Source: Bacteroidales bacterium UBA932 (GTDB lineage: Bacteria > Bacteroidota > Bacteroidia > Bacteroidales > UBA932). From it: 10,944 nt of DNA. A model generated the notes under the pieces. It saw nothing but the letters and a program-made list of their open reading frames with translations, was not told where the DNA came from and did not search any database. Below, piece by piece: positions 1 to 7,506 of this stretch. Location of the stretch: contig DBDM01000040.1 in NCBI GenBank assembly GCA_002293585.1, forward strand, positions 239-11,182, given 5' to 3'. The number at the start of each line of letters is the position of its first letter. The first letter of the stretch is position 1. The position numbers were made by a program, and so were the translations under genes.

Positions 1-1
1 A

Positions 2-445
2 TCGGGTAACCCCGGTCCCGGAGGCTATGGCGCCATTCTTCAAAGCGGCAGCCATTATAAAGAACTGTCGGGCGGATTTGCACACACCACCAATAACCGC
101 ATGGAATTACTCGCCGTTATTGTTGGCCTCGAAACATTGAAATATAATAATTGTAACGTTATGATATACAGCGACTCCACCTATGTGGTGAACGCTGTGG
201 AAAAAGGATGGCTCTACGATTGGGAACGTAAAAGATTCCGCGGGAAAAAAAACGCCGACCTTTGGAAACGCTTCTTAACCTGTTATCGTAAACATAAAGT
301 GAAAATGAACTGGGTGAGGGGACATGCAGGCAACCCGATGAATGAACGTTGTGATGCGCTGGCCGTGGCCGCTTCGGCGCAACCGGGCTTGCCCGAAGAT
401 ACGGCCTACCTGATGGATACGGCGCAAAATGCTAATATTGTTTGA
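2..445 (+). CDS. rnhA: Ribonuclease HI, 5'-truncated by the window edge
   Basis: RNase HI cleaves the RNA strand of RNA-DNA hybrids (R-loops, leftover primers) in the cytoplasm, using a DEDD metal site. The frame is open from base 2 and gives 147 visible residues. The family is usually about 150-160 long, so only a short N-terminus is missing, including the start codon and the first catalytic Asp. The frame begins SGNPGPGGYGAIL, the typical first strand. The remaining active-site residues are visible: Glu in RMELLAV (codon 104-106), Asp in YSDSTYVV (173-175) and Asp in RCDALA (353-355). The flexible-loop His in RGHAGNP is at 323-325. WVRGHAGNPMNERCDALA is a strong RNase HI signature. The stop lies 9 bp before nadB, so the two are probably co-transcribed. 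An ATG at 101 is internal and not the start. Confidence 0.95.
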   Translation, partial: SGNPGPGGYGAILQSGSHYKELSGGFAHTTNNRMELLAVIVGLETLKYNNCNVMIYSDSTYVVNAVEKGWLYDWERKRFRGKKNADLWKRFLTCYRKHKVKMNWVRGHAGNPMNERCDALAVAASAQPGLPEDTAYLMDTAQNANIV

Positions 446-454
446 TGAAAAATT

Positions 455-2020
455 ATGAACCGGACAACTGATATTTTGGTTATTGGTACAGGAATTGCAG
501 GATTGGCCTTCGCCCTGAAAGTGGCCGACCACGCCGAAGTAGTGCTGGTATGTAAATCGAAAATTGACGACACCAACACCTCCTTCGCACAGGGTGGCAT
601 TGCCTCGGTAATGTATAGTCCCGACAATTTTGAAAAACACGTGCAGGACACGCTGGTGTGCGGCGACGGAATGTGTGATGAAGAAGTGGTGCGCATGGTA
701 GTAGCCTCGGCCCCGGAACAAATACGGCAGTTGGTGGACTGGGGAGTGAAATTCGATCGCAGCCCCACCGGTGAATATGACCTGGCGCGTGAAGGCGGCC
801 ATTCCGAGCACCGCATCCTGCACCATAAGGATAATACCGGCGCAGCCATTGAAGAAGCGCTGGTGAAAAAAGTAAAAGCCCACCCGAATATTCAATTGCT
901 GGAACACCATTTTGCCGTCGACCTGCTTACACAGCACCACCTCGGAAAAGAAGTACGCCGTCGCGACGGCAACGTGGAATGCTATGGCGCCTACATCCTT
1001 AATTTGGCCACACAGGAAGTGTATACCTTCCTTTCTCGCGCTACAGTGCTGGCCACCGGAGGCTTAGGCAATCTTTACCACACTACCACCAATCCTTCCA
1101 TTGCTACCGCCGACGGCGTGGCCATGATCTCCCGCGCAAAAGGCGTAGTGGAAAATATGAGCTTCATACAATTCCATCCAACCTCCTTATATCATCCCGG
1201 CGAACGGCCTTCCTTCCTTATTTCCGAGGCAATGAGGGGTTTTGGCGCCATCCTGCGTACGCAGAAAGGCGATGACCTGATGAAAAGATATGACCCGCGC
1301 GGCTCATTGGCGCCCCGCGACGTGGTGGCAAGGGCTATTGATAACGAGATGAAACTCAGCGGACATGATTATGTCTATTTGGATGTTACCCACAAGCCGG
1401 CGGATGAAATTAAGGAACATTTCCCGAATATCTATAAAAAATGCCTGGAACTGGATATCGATATTACTAAGGATATGATCCCCGTGGTGCCGGCGGCGCA
1501 TTATTCCTGCGGCGGAGTGAAAGTGGATATGGACGGACAGAGTTCTATCCGCCGGGTATATGTTTTAGGAGAGACTTCTTCGACTGGACTGCACGGAGCC
1601 AATAGGTTGGCATCTAATTCTTTAATAGAGGCCGTCGTATACGCCGACCGGTCGGCGACACATTGTTTGGAGTATATGGACAGGTATACTGTTCAAACCG
1701 GGATCCCCGACTGGGACTATGGCGGAACAGCCCATACCGAAGAAATGGTGCTCATTACCCAGAACTATAAGGAAATGCAGCAGATCATGAGTAATTACGT
1801 GGGCATTGTGCGCTCGAACTTACGCTTGAAAAGAGCGCTCGACCGCTTAGAGATCATTTTTAACGAAACCGAAGAACTGTATCGTAAATCCATTCTCACT
1901 CAGAGCCTTTGTGAGTTGCGGAATATGATCAAAGTATCTTACCTGATTATCCGCAGTGCACAGGAAATGAGGGAAAGCCGGGGATTACACTATACCCTGG
2001 ATTACCCTTCGAAAAAGTAA
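455..2020 (+). CDS. nadB: L-aspartate oxidase
   Basis: This flavoenzyme oxidises L-aspartate to iminoaspartate, the first step of de novo NAD synthesis, and passes it to quinolinate synthase (NadA). The 521 residues compare with about 540 in E. coli. The FAD-binding GTGIAG motif is at residues 11-16, and FAQGGIASV at 44-52 is typical of the succinate dehydrogenase/aspartate oxidase flavoprotein family. Residues matching the E. coli catalytic and substrate-binding set (E121, H244, R290, H351, R386) are present as E113 (REGGHS), H241 (QFHPT), R288 (APRDVVARAID), H349 (AHYSCGG) and R384 (GANRLASNS). The C-terminal helical domain ends ESRGLHYTLDYP, as in NadB and unlike fumarate reductase. The ATG at 455 lies 9 bp after the rnhA stop, just ahead of the dinucleotide-binding strand, and there is no clear Shine-Dalgarno sequence. 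No nadA or nadC is seen next to it. Confidence 0.96.
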   Translation: MNRTTDILVIGTGIAGLAFALKVADHAEVVLVCKSKIDDTNTSFAQGGIASVMYSPDNFEKHVQDTLVCGDGMCDEEVVRMVVASAPEQIRQLVDWGVKFDRSPTGEYDLAREGGHSEHRILHHKDNTGAAIEEALVKKVKAHPNIQLLEHHFAVDLLTQHHLGKEVRRRDGNVECYGAYILNLATQEVYTFLSRATVLATGGLGNLYHTTTNPSIATADGVAMISRAKGVVENMSFIQFHPTSLYHPGERPSFLISEAMRGFGAILRTQKGDDLMKRYDPRGSLAPRDVVARAIDNEMKLSGHDYVYLDVTHKPADEIKEHFPNIYKKCLELDIDITKDMIPVVPAAHYSCGGVKVDMDGQSSIRRVYVLGETSSTGLHGANRLASNSLIEAVVYADRSATHCLEYMDRYTVQTGIPDWDYGGTAHTEEMVLITQNYKEMQQIMSNYVGIVRSNLRLKRALDRLEIIFNETEELYRKSILTQSLCELRNMIKVSYLIIRSAQEMRESRGLHYTLDYPSKK

Positions 2021-2049
2021 AGTAAATTTATAGCACACACCTGCTTTTG

Positions 2050-3687
2050 ATGAAAAAATATGCTTATATCCTGTTTTTACTGATGGCAACAATGCTGTCC
2101 TGCTCCCGTTTTTCGGAAGATGTGGCCCGTAAGTTGATCATGGTGGATATACTGTTGAAGCAAAACCTGCCCGACAGCGCTTTACGGACATTGCAGGATA
2201 TCAGCCACCCGGAGGAATTGGGTACGGAACAATATGCCCGCTATTGCCTGTCCTGTGTCAGGGTACAGGATAGGGCGCGAAAGCCGCTGACTTCGGACTC
2301 CCTGATTAATGTGGCGGTGAGGTTTTTTGGGCGCAATCCCGATCGCTTCCCGCCGGAAGCCATGAGGGCAAGTTACTTACAGGCAAGGGTATATGAGGAA
2401 ACAGGGCGGGGTGAGGAGGCGATGGAACTGTATTTGAGCCTGGAACCCAGGATGGAAGCCTTGAAAGAGTACAATTTGCTGGGCTTGCTGAATAGTAGGG
2501 TAGGGCGCTTATTTAGAATGCAAAATCGTGTGGAACAGTCTATTGGGTGTGATAAGAAGGCGGCTAAGTATTTTAAATTGGCGGATAGCCGCCAAAGGGA
2601 AGGGTATGCCTTGTCGATGCTTGGGTATAATTATTTGTACCTGAAACAATATGATAGCGCTATGGTGTATTTGCAGGAGGCTAAGCAAATAGCCGGGCAG
2701 ATCAATGACACCTTGTTATTGTCGGAGTCATTGATATATTTGGGCATAGCGAATGATTTCACCGGAAATACGCCAGCTGTAAAACTATATTTATCGGAGG
2801 CTGCCGTCTATGAGAAGTCGGATCGAAAGTTGATGGAAGTTTATAATTACTTGGCCGGCGCTTATTTTAAAGACCATCAGTATGAAACGGCTCGTTTGTA
2901 TGCCAATCGCGCACTGGCTTTAAGTGAAAAGCTTCCAGTTGCTTATAAAATATATGGATTGTGCACCAGCGTTTGGCATTTATATAATATTGAACGGGCG
3001 GAGGGAAAGCTGCGGATGGCGTTAGATTATTACTATAAATACTCTGATGCAAAAGATTCTATTGCCGTATTGGAAAACAGAAATAATGTATTGGAAGTGC
3101 AGGAAAAATACAAGGCGGAAGAATTGAAGGCGGAAAACATGCGCTTGTTGGCCGAACGGGAATCGGGGCGCCTTGCCCAAACGTTGGGAATTTTTTCCGT
3201 CGTAGGGGCTGTATTGATTTTATTGATAATAAGATGGTTGCATAGGCTGAGTGTGCTGAAACGGAAAGAGCAGGAACTGACGAAGGAAGCCCGCCTCAAG
3301 GACTTCCTGCTGAAACGTTTAGACGTATCGAAAGAATTGGTAACCCTGGCCCAATATCCTGCCTCCGATTCCCAACGGTTGCAACAAAAACTCAAGCAAT
3401 TGGTAGAAAGTCAAAGTTTCAACCTCAGCGACCAGAAAGAATTGATAGACACTGTAAATGAATTATTTGACAACTTTGCGGTTAAATTAACGGAGCGCTA
3501 TCCGCAACTGACCGGCGACGAATTGCAACTGTGCTGTATGGTGCGTTGCGGCTTCGAAGCGGGCCTTATGGCAACGGCCATGGGCATGAACCTCGACTCC
3601 ATTTATAAGAAACGTTGGCGGCTGCGGAGAAAATTTAACCTCGAACACGACGAAGATTTTGAACTTTTCTTGCGAAAATTGGTCTGA
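2050..3687 (+). CDS. Membrane-anchored TPR sensor with C-terminal helix-turn-helix (putative transmembrane transcription regulator)
   Basis: A 545-residue protein. The N-terminus is a signal-like segment ending in a lipobox-like MLSC (Cys18). Residues about 30-295 form tandem TPR-type helix pairs, clearest at 107-135, 183-216, 224-256 and 260-293. A charged coiled coil (about 340-375) leads to a single membrane segment (about 376-396), followed by a basic RWLHRLSVLKRK stretch and a second coiled coil. The C-terminus (about 487-530, LTGDELQLCCMVRCGF then SIYKKRWRLRRKF) resembles the LuxR-like helix-turn-helix of Bacteroidota TPR regulators. The positive-inside rule puts TPRs in the periplasm and the HTH in the cytoplasm. 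This would be a one-protein route from an outside ligand to DNA. Ligand and targets are inferred only; the next gene and its repeat-rich promoter are the obvious candidates. The ATG at 2050 is preferred over a TTG at 2047. It starts 29 bp after nadB with no promoter seen, so it may be read through from nadB. Confidence 0.8.
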   Translation: MKKYAYILFLLMATMLSCSRFSEDVARKLIMVDILLKQNLPDSALRTLQDISHPEELGTEQYARYCLSCVRVQDRARKPLTSDSLINVAVRFFGRNPDRFPPEAMRASYLQARVYEETGRGEEAMELYLSLEPRMEALKEYNLLGLLNSRVGRLFRMQNRVEQSIGCDKKAAKYFKLADSRQREGYALSMLGYNYLYLKQYDSAMVYLQEAKQIAGQINDTLLLSESLIYLGIANDFTGNTPAVKLYLSEAAVYEKSDRKLMEVYNYLAGAYFKDHQYETARLYANRALALSEKLPVAYKIYGLCTSVWHLYNIERAEGKLRMALDYYYKYSDAKDSIAVLENRNNVLEVQEKYKAEELKAENMRLLAERESGRLAQTLGIFSVVGAVLILLIIRWLHRLSVLKRKEQELTKEARLKDFLLKRLDVSKELVTLAQYPASDSQRLQQKLKQLVESQSFNLSDQKELIDTVNELFDNFAVKLTERYPQLTGDELQLCCMVRCGFEAGLMATAMGMNLDSIYKKRWRLRRKFNLEHDEDFELFLRKLV

Positions 3688-3739
3688 AAATTGAGTTAAT
3701 AAGTGTGAAAACGCCCTATTGGAAGATGAAAAATCGGCT

Positions 3740-3832
3740 TGTCCATATTTTTGTAAAAATATGAATTGTAATTATTTTATTTTCAATAGGCTTTAAAATT
3801 ATTGTCCATATCGTTTTTGACGCTGTCCATAT
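3740..3832 (+). promoter_or_regulatory. Three TGTCCATAT direct repeats on a 21-bp grid
   Basis: The 9-mer TGTCCATAT occurs three times in the same orientation, at 3740-3748, 3803-3811 and 3824-3832. The first two read TTGTCCATAT and the third CTGTCCATAT. Start-to-start distances are 63 and 21 bp, which are multiples of 21 and so about two helical turns each. All copies would face the same side of the DNA. The last copy ends 21 bp before a TAAGTTTG -7 box, at the place a -33 TTTG would sit, and no TTTG is there. This is the geometry of sites for an activator that replaces a weak -33 element. The binding protein is unknown; the HTH protein encoded just upstream is the natural candidate. Confidence 0.65.
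3744..3763. repeat. 20-bp palindrome overlapping the first TGTCCATAT repeat
   Basis: CATATTTTTGTAAAAATATG has two perfect 9-bp arms around a GT centre. It shares its first five bases with the end of the first TGTCCATAT copy. It is too AT-rich to be a typical intrinsic terminator, and it follows the regulator stop codon by 56 bp. It may be a dimeric operator, or just a by-product of AT-rich sequence. Confidence 0.5.
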
Positions 3833-3853
3833 ATAACACGTGTGTTTTCGGCT

Positions 3854-3861
3854 TAAGTTTG
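3854..3861 (+). promoter_or_regulatory. Bacteroides-type -7 box of the small exported protein gene
   Basis: TAAGTTTG matches the Bacteroidota primary sigma factor -7 consensus TAnnTTTG exactly. Transcription would start near 3866-3869, giving a leader of about 16-20 nt before the ATG at 3885. No -33 TTTG is found 19-21 bp upstream; that position holds the end of the third TGTCCATAT copy. A 7-bp perfect inverted repeat, TTAAGTT (3853-3859) and AACTTAA (3867-3873), wraps the box and the likely start point. It could be a repressor site or a small 5' hairpin. Confidence 0.6.
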
Positions 3862-3884
3862 CACTGAACTTAAACGAAATTACT

Positions 3885-4244
3885 ATGAAAAACTTATCCA
3901 GGTTACCACGTTTTTTAACTGCTTTAGTTGCCTTATCTTGTTTGTCCGGAGCCTCCCTGATGGCGAATGGCCCGGTGTTGGATCCCGACTCACCGCTCGG
4001 TCCCCGGTTTAGTGAAGATTTTATTGTAAAAGCGCAACTGACGAATGGTCCGGTGTTGGATCCCGATTCACCGCTCGGCCCTAGAGTTTACGCCGAAGGA
4101 ACTGCCGTGATGACGGTTAATGAAAATGGAACGGTAATCTACAGAATTTTAGCTCCTACCTATGATATTCCATATAACCTCTTCGCTGAAGAGGACTGTG
4201 ACGTCGATGTTTATGCAACCCCCGCGGATAGGTTGTGTGATTAA
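3885..4244 (+). CDS. Small exported protein with two copies of a 14-residue repeat; function unknown
   Basis: I do not recognise a family. The 119-residue product starts MKNLSRLPRF and has a hydrophobic run to about residue 27, consistent with a signal peptide cleaved after Ala27 (SLMA/NGP). Cys19 in ALSC leaves a lipoprotein alternative open. NGPVLDPDSPLGPR occurs at residues 28-41 and 54-67, so the first copy would form the mature N-terminus. Both copies end in Arg, and FSEDFIVKAQLT separates them. The C-terminal half (about 70-119) is acidic, with two Cys at 105 and 118 that could pair outside the cytoplasm. The ATG at 3885 is chosen over an in-frame GTG at 3840, which lies upstream of the -7 box. 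The signal sequence, isolation from other genes, and elaborate promoter suggest a regulated secreted product, such as a peptide precursor for the adjacent TPR sensor. That role is inference. Confidence 0.75.
   Translation: MKNLSRLPRFLTALVALSCLSGASLMANGPVLDPDSPLGPRFSEDFIVKAQLTNGPVLDPDSPLGPRVYAEGTAVMTVNENGTVIYRILAPTYDIPYNLFAEEDCDVDVYATPADRLCD
3966..4007 (+). repeat. 42-bp coding repeat, copy 1 (NGPVLDPDSPLGPR)
   Basis: This encodes residues 28-41 of the small exported protein. It is identical at the protein level to copy 2 at 4044-4085 and differs from it at six of 42 nucleotides. The changes are ggc/ggt, gac/gat, ggt/ggc, ccc/cct and cgg/aga (two bases), and all are synonymous. Confidence 0.95.
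4044..4085 (+). repeat. 42-bp coding repeat, copy 2 (NGPVLDPDSPLGPR)
   Basis: This encodes residues 54-67, lying 26 residues after copy 1 in the same frame. The protein sequence is the same and only silent sites differ, so the duplication is not very recent and the amino acids appear constrained. Confidence 0.95.
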
Positions 4245-4602
4245 ATGGTCACGGTAAATATTTCGCAGGGGGCGAGTCGACGTCTTAGTTGAAAGAATAG
4301 GCAATGTATTTATAGGTGTACTTTTTCTATACGTTTTTCAATGAGCATATTGAGGTTTTAGTATGTGCGATGTCAAAGGTTATCCCACCTTCATCTTGCT
4401 CCCTCAGCGAAATGTTGACACACCCAAGCCAACGGAGTAATACACCGAATAATAACACACCTGCAAAAAGAGATGGTATCCGCCCCGGGTACCATCTCTT
4501 TTCTTTTTCTTTTTCTTATCTATGTGACTTTTTCATTTTTCATCACGACCATACCTAATTCATTGACTGAAAAGGAGAGGAAGTTTTTGAGGTAGCGATG
4601 AA
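4245..4602. other. Non-coding stretch between convergent genes
   Basis: This 358-bp stretch holds the bidirectional terminator at 4466-4502 and no convincing gene. An ATG at 4245 opens only 15 codons. A GTG frame at 4316-4558 runs through the terminator and its T-tracts and has no family resemblance. The part from 4245 to 4465 has no clear promoter, repeat or RNA fold beyond a weak AAGGT/ACCTT hairpin near 4377-4392. It is probably the 3' untranslated region of the small gene. Confidence 0.6.
4466..4502. terminator. Strong bidirectional intrinsic terminator
   Basis: The left arm AAAAGAGATGGTATCC (4466-4481) pairs with GGGTACCATCTCTTTT (4487-4502) around a 5-nt loop GCCCC. That gives 16 pairs with a single G-T wobble. 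On the plus strand it runs into a T-rich tract (4499-4516). On the minus strand the opposite arm gives a run of five T. It therefore fits ending both the small exported protein gene and the rimP-nusA-infB operon, whose last stop is about 100 bp away. Confidence 0.9.
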
Positions 4603-7446
4603 TTACAGTTTTCTCTTGATCTCTACAATTTCGTAGGCTTCTACAATATCCCCCACCTTAATATCGTTGAAGTTATCGATATTTAAACCGCAATCGTAGC
4701 CTGCCGATACTTCTTTCACATCATCTTTGAAGCGTTTGAGCGAACCGAGGGTTCCGGTGTACACCACAATACCGTCGCGGATCACACGCACCTTCGAGTG
4801 GCGGGTGATCTTACCTTCTTTGACCATACAGCCGGCCACAGTGCCCACTTTCGTGATCTTGAAAGTCTCGCGTACTTCCACCGTAGCGGTGATCTCTTCT
4901 TTTCGCTCGGGCGCCAGCATACCTTCAATACCATCCTTCACCTCGTTAATGGCGTCGTAGATAATAGAGTAGAGGCGGATCTCAATTTCTTCCTGTTCGG
5001 CAAGCCTGCGCGCACTGGCGCTCGGACGCACCTGGAAGCCAATGATGATAGCATTGGAAGCAGCCGCCAGCAACACATCCGACTCGGAAATGGCCCCTAC
5101 GGCTTTATGGATCACATTCACATGCACTTCCTCGTTCGACAGCTTAAGCAGTGAGTCGGACAGCGCCTCGATGGAACCGTCAACGTCACCTTTCACGATA
5201 ACGTTCAACTCTTTGAAGTTACCGATGGCTATGCGGCGGCCGATTTCTTCGAGGGTAATATGTTTCTTGGCTTTAATACCTTGCATGCGCAACAACTGTT
5301 CACGCTTATTGGCTATTTCCTTCGCTTCTTTTTCATCGTCCATCACGTTGAACGTTTCGCCGGCGGCAGGAGCGCCGTTAAGGCCCAGCACCAGCACGGG
5401 CGTTGACGGTCCGGCCTCTTGAATGCGTTGGCCGCGTTCGTTGAACATAGCTTTCACGTGGCCGGTGTAGCTGCCGCTGAGCAGCAAGTCGCCGATATGC
5501 AAAGTGCCGCTTTGCACCAATATGGTCGCCACGTAGCCGCGCCCTTTATCGAGCGACGATTCGATGATCGAACCAACGGCGTTCTTATCGGGATTGGCTT
5601 TCAGGTCGAGCATTTCGGCTTCAAGCAATACTTTATCCAACAGTTTATCGACGTTCAGGCCTTGCTTGGCGGAAATTTCCTGACATTGGTATTTACCGCC
5701 CCAGTCTTCCACCAGATAATTCATGTTGGCCAATTGTTCGCGTATTTTTTCGGCATTTGCGCCGGGCTTGTCCACCTTGTTGATAGCGAATACCATAGGC
5801 ACATTTGCCGCCACGGCATGGTTAATGGCTTCAATCGTTTGAGGCATCACCGCGTCGTCGGCTGCAATAATGATAATCGCCACGTCGGTGATCTTGGCGC
5901 CGCGGGCACGCATCGCAGTAAATGCTTCGTGGCCGGGCGTATCTAAGAAGGTGATATGGCGGCCGTCGGGCAATTGTACGCTGTAGGCGCCGATATGCTG
6001 TGTAATACCGCCGGCTTCACCGGCAATCACGTTGGCTTTACGAATATAGTCGAGCAATGATGTTTTACCGTGGTCTACGTGCCCCATCACCGTAATGATC
6101 GGCGGCCGGGGTGATAAATCTTCCGGTGCATCTTCGTCCGGCGCCACGGCATCCTGAATATCGGCGCTCACGAAATCCACCGTGAACCCGAACTCTTCGG
6201 CCACCACCACTAAAGCTTCGGCGTCGAGGCGCTGGTTGATGGATACCATCAATCCGAGGTTCATGCAGGCTTCAATAACTTTGATCACCGGCACGTTCAT
6301 CATGTTGGCCAATTCGTTCACCGTCACAAACTCGGTGAGTTGGAGCACAGAGCTTTGTTGTTCGTTAAACTCCTGTTCCTCCGATATACGCTGGCTCACC
6401 AAATCGCGTTTCTCACGGCGATATTTTGAACTCTTGGTTTTACCCTTATTCTCCGTCATGCGTGCATACGTTTCTTTGATCTGACGTTGCACTGCGTCGT
6501 CGTCTACCTCCTTATGTACGGGTTTGAACGCCGCCTTTTCTCTACCTTTCTTCTTGTCCTGCTTCTGCTGATTGTCTAAATTTACACGTTCTTTTCCGTC
6601 CTTTTTGATGCGTTCCCGTTTTTTCTTATGACGCTCGGCATTGCTTTCGGGTTTTTTCTTCTCGAACTGTGAAAGGTCGATCTTCTGTCCTTCCAGAATT
6701 TTCGGCCCGGTAAGTTTCTCAATGCGTGTTTCGATATGTTCTATAACTTCCGGTTCGGGTTTGGCCTGTTCAACCGCTTCAACTTTTTCTTCAATCACCG
6801 GCGGAGCGGCGGCTTCTTTTATCTTTTCAACATTGACCGGTTTTTTATTTGCCTTTTCGGTCTTTGCCGCTTTTTCCGCTTTCTTTTCGGCGGCTGTTTT
6901 CTTGTCGGGACGTGTCTTGGTGTTTAACGCATCAAGGTCAATCTTATCAAGGATCTTAACCTTTCCGATCATTTCTTCTTTCTTTTCTTCTTCCTTTTCT
7001 TCTTCCTTTATTTCCGGAGTTTCAACAACCACTTCAACCTCTTTTACTTCTTGGACAGGTGCGGGTTCCGGTTCCGGCTCTTCTTTCTTCTCCGGCTCAG
7101 TTTTTTCGGCGGCTTTAGCTGTTTTCAGTACGGGGCGTTCCACCTGGGTGCTTTTAATGATCACTTCTTCCTCTTCCTTTTCCTCTTTTTTCTTCTCCTT
7201 CATATCGTCTATGGAGATAGTTTCAGGCTTTTCTTTCACTTTCAGAATAACCTTTTTCGACTCCTCTTTCAGCGCCACTTCCTTGCCGTATTCTTTCAGC
7301 GCAAGATTATATTCCTCCGCTGAAATTTTAGCATTAGGTGAGGCTTCCACTTCAAAGCCTTTCTTTGTAAGAAACTCCACCAGTGTACTGATACCGATGT
7401 TCAATTCCTTAACAACCTTACTTATTCTGATCGTTTCACTACTCAT
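4603..7446 (-). CDS. infB: Translation initiation factor IF-2
   Basis: IF-2 is the GTPase that brings fMet-tRNA to the 30S subunit and promotes 50S joining. The 947 residues include an N-terminal IF2_N module (about 5-54) and a long, charged, low-complexity linker rich in Lys, Glu and Pro (about 60-365). A second IF2_N-like module follows (about 366-425). The G domain has G1 GHVDHGKT (455-462), G2 GITQH (480-484), G3 DTPGH (502-506), G4 NKVD (556-559) and G5 SAK (592-594). The beta-barrel, IF2-specific and C-terminal tRNA-binding domains complete it. The size and linker suit Bacteroidota IF-2. The ATG at 7446 begins [15 protein letters not shown], the usual IF2_N start, and AAGGA lies 6 nt upstream, one of the few Shine-Dalgarno-like sites here. 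It is the last gene of rimP-nusA-infB, 48 bp after nusA, and probably also has its own promoter (7474-7506). Confidence 0.98.
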   Translation of the reverse strand: MSSETIRISKVVKELNIGISTLVEFLTKKGFEVEASPNAKISAEEYNLALKEYGKEVALKEESKKVILKVKEKPETISIDDMKEKKKEEKEEEEVIIKSTQVERPVLKTAKAAEKTEPEKKEEPEPEPAPVQEVKEVEVVVETPEIKEEEKEEEKKEEMIGKVKILDKIDLDALNTKTRPDKKTAAEKKAEKAAKTEKANKKPVNVEKIKEAAAPPVIEEKVEAVEQAKPEPEVIEHIETRIEKLTGPKILEGQKIDLSQFEKKKPESNAERHKKKRERIKKDGKERVNLDNQQKQDKKKGREKAAFKPVHKEVDDDAVQRQIKETYARMTENKGKTKSSKYRREKRDLVSQRISEEQEFNEQQSSVLQLTEFVTVNELANMMNVPVIKVIEACMNLGLMVSINQRLDAEALVVVAEEFGFTVDFVSADIQDAVAPDEDAPEDLSPRPPIITVMGHVDHGKTSLLDYIRKANVIAGEAGGITQHIGAYSVQLPDGRHITFLDTPGHEAFTAMRARGAKITDVAIIIIAADDAVMPQTIEAINHAVAANVPMVFAINKVDKPGANAEKIREQLANMNYLVEDWGGKYQCQEISAKQGLNVDKLLDKVLLEAEMLDLKANPDKNAVGSIIESSLDKGRGYVATILVQSGTLHIGDLLLSGSYTGHVKAMFNERGQRIQEAGPSTPVLVLGLNGAPAAGETFNVMDDEKEAKEIANKREQLLRMQGIKAKKHITLEEIGRRIAIGNFKELNVIVKGDVDGSIEALSDSLLKLSNEEVHVNVIHKAVGAISESDVLLAAASNAIIIGFQVRPSASARRLAEQEEIEIRLYSIIYDAINEVKDGIEGMLAPERKEEITATVEVRETFKITKVGTVAGCMVKEGKITRHSKVRVIRDGIVVYTGTLGSLKRFKDDVKEVSAGYDCGLNIDNFNDIKVGDIVEAYEIVEIKRKL

Positions 7447-7473
7447 TATTAATCCTTTTTATATTGAGAGACA

Positions 7474-7506
7474 CAAAATTATTGGCTCTGCAAATTATTC
7501 TTCAAA
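7474..7506 (-). promoter_or_regulatory. Candidate internal promoter for infB
   Basis: Read on the minus strand, TTTG (7506-7503) is followed after 21 bp by TAATTTTG (7481-7474). Both boxes and the spacing match the Bacteroides primary sigma consensus TTTG/19-21 bp/TAnnTTTG. The -33 box lies in the last codons of nusA. Transcription would start near 7466-7469, about 20 nt before the infB ATG, which would keep the AAGGA site in the leader. Confidence 0.5.

Noticed and set aside
275..940. Minus-strand 221-codon frame, and another at 406-849, opposite rnhA/nadB
   Set aside because: They lie entirely over well-conserved genes on the other strand and resemble no known protein.
2047..2049. TTG one codon before the ATG as the start of the TPR/HTH gene
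   Set aside because: The ATG at 2050 directly follows and gives a standard MKK signal start.
3715..3790. Inverted repeat CCTATTG (3715-3721) and CAATAGG (3784-3790) flanking the first TGTCCATAT site
   Set aside because: A perfect 7-bp match across 62 bp in AT-rich DNA is quite likely by chance; noted only because it brackets the distal site.
3840..3884. N-terminal extension of the small exported protein from a GTG at 3840
   Set aside because: The extension overlaps the -7 box and would place charged residues before the signal peptide. The ATG at 3885 gives a normal signal sequence.
4245..4292. 15-codon frame starting MVTVN after the small gene, slightly like MTVNENG inside it
   Set aside because: Too short and the DNA similarity is too weak to support a decayed duplicate.
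4316..4558. 80-codon GTG-started frame after the small exported gene
   Set aside because: It runs through the strong terminator stem and T-tracts, has a weak start codon and shows no protein-like features.
6960..7200. TTC/CTT-rich polypyrimidine tract resembling a microsatellite
   Set aside because: It is explained by runs of Glu and Lys codons in the IF-2 linker; no regular unit persists.
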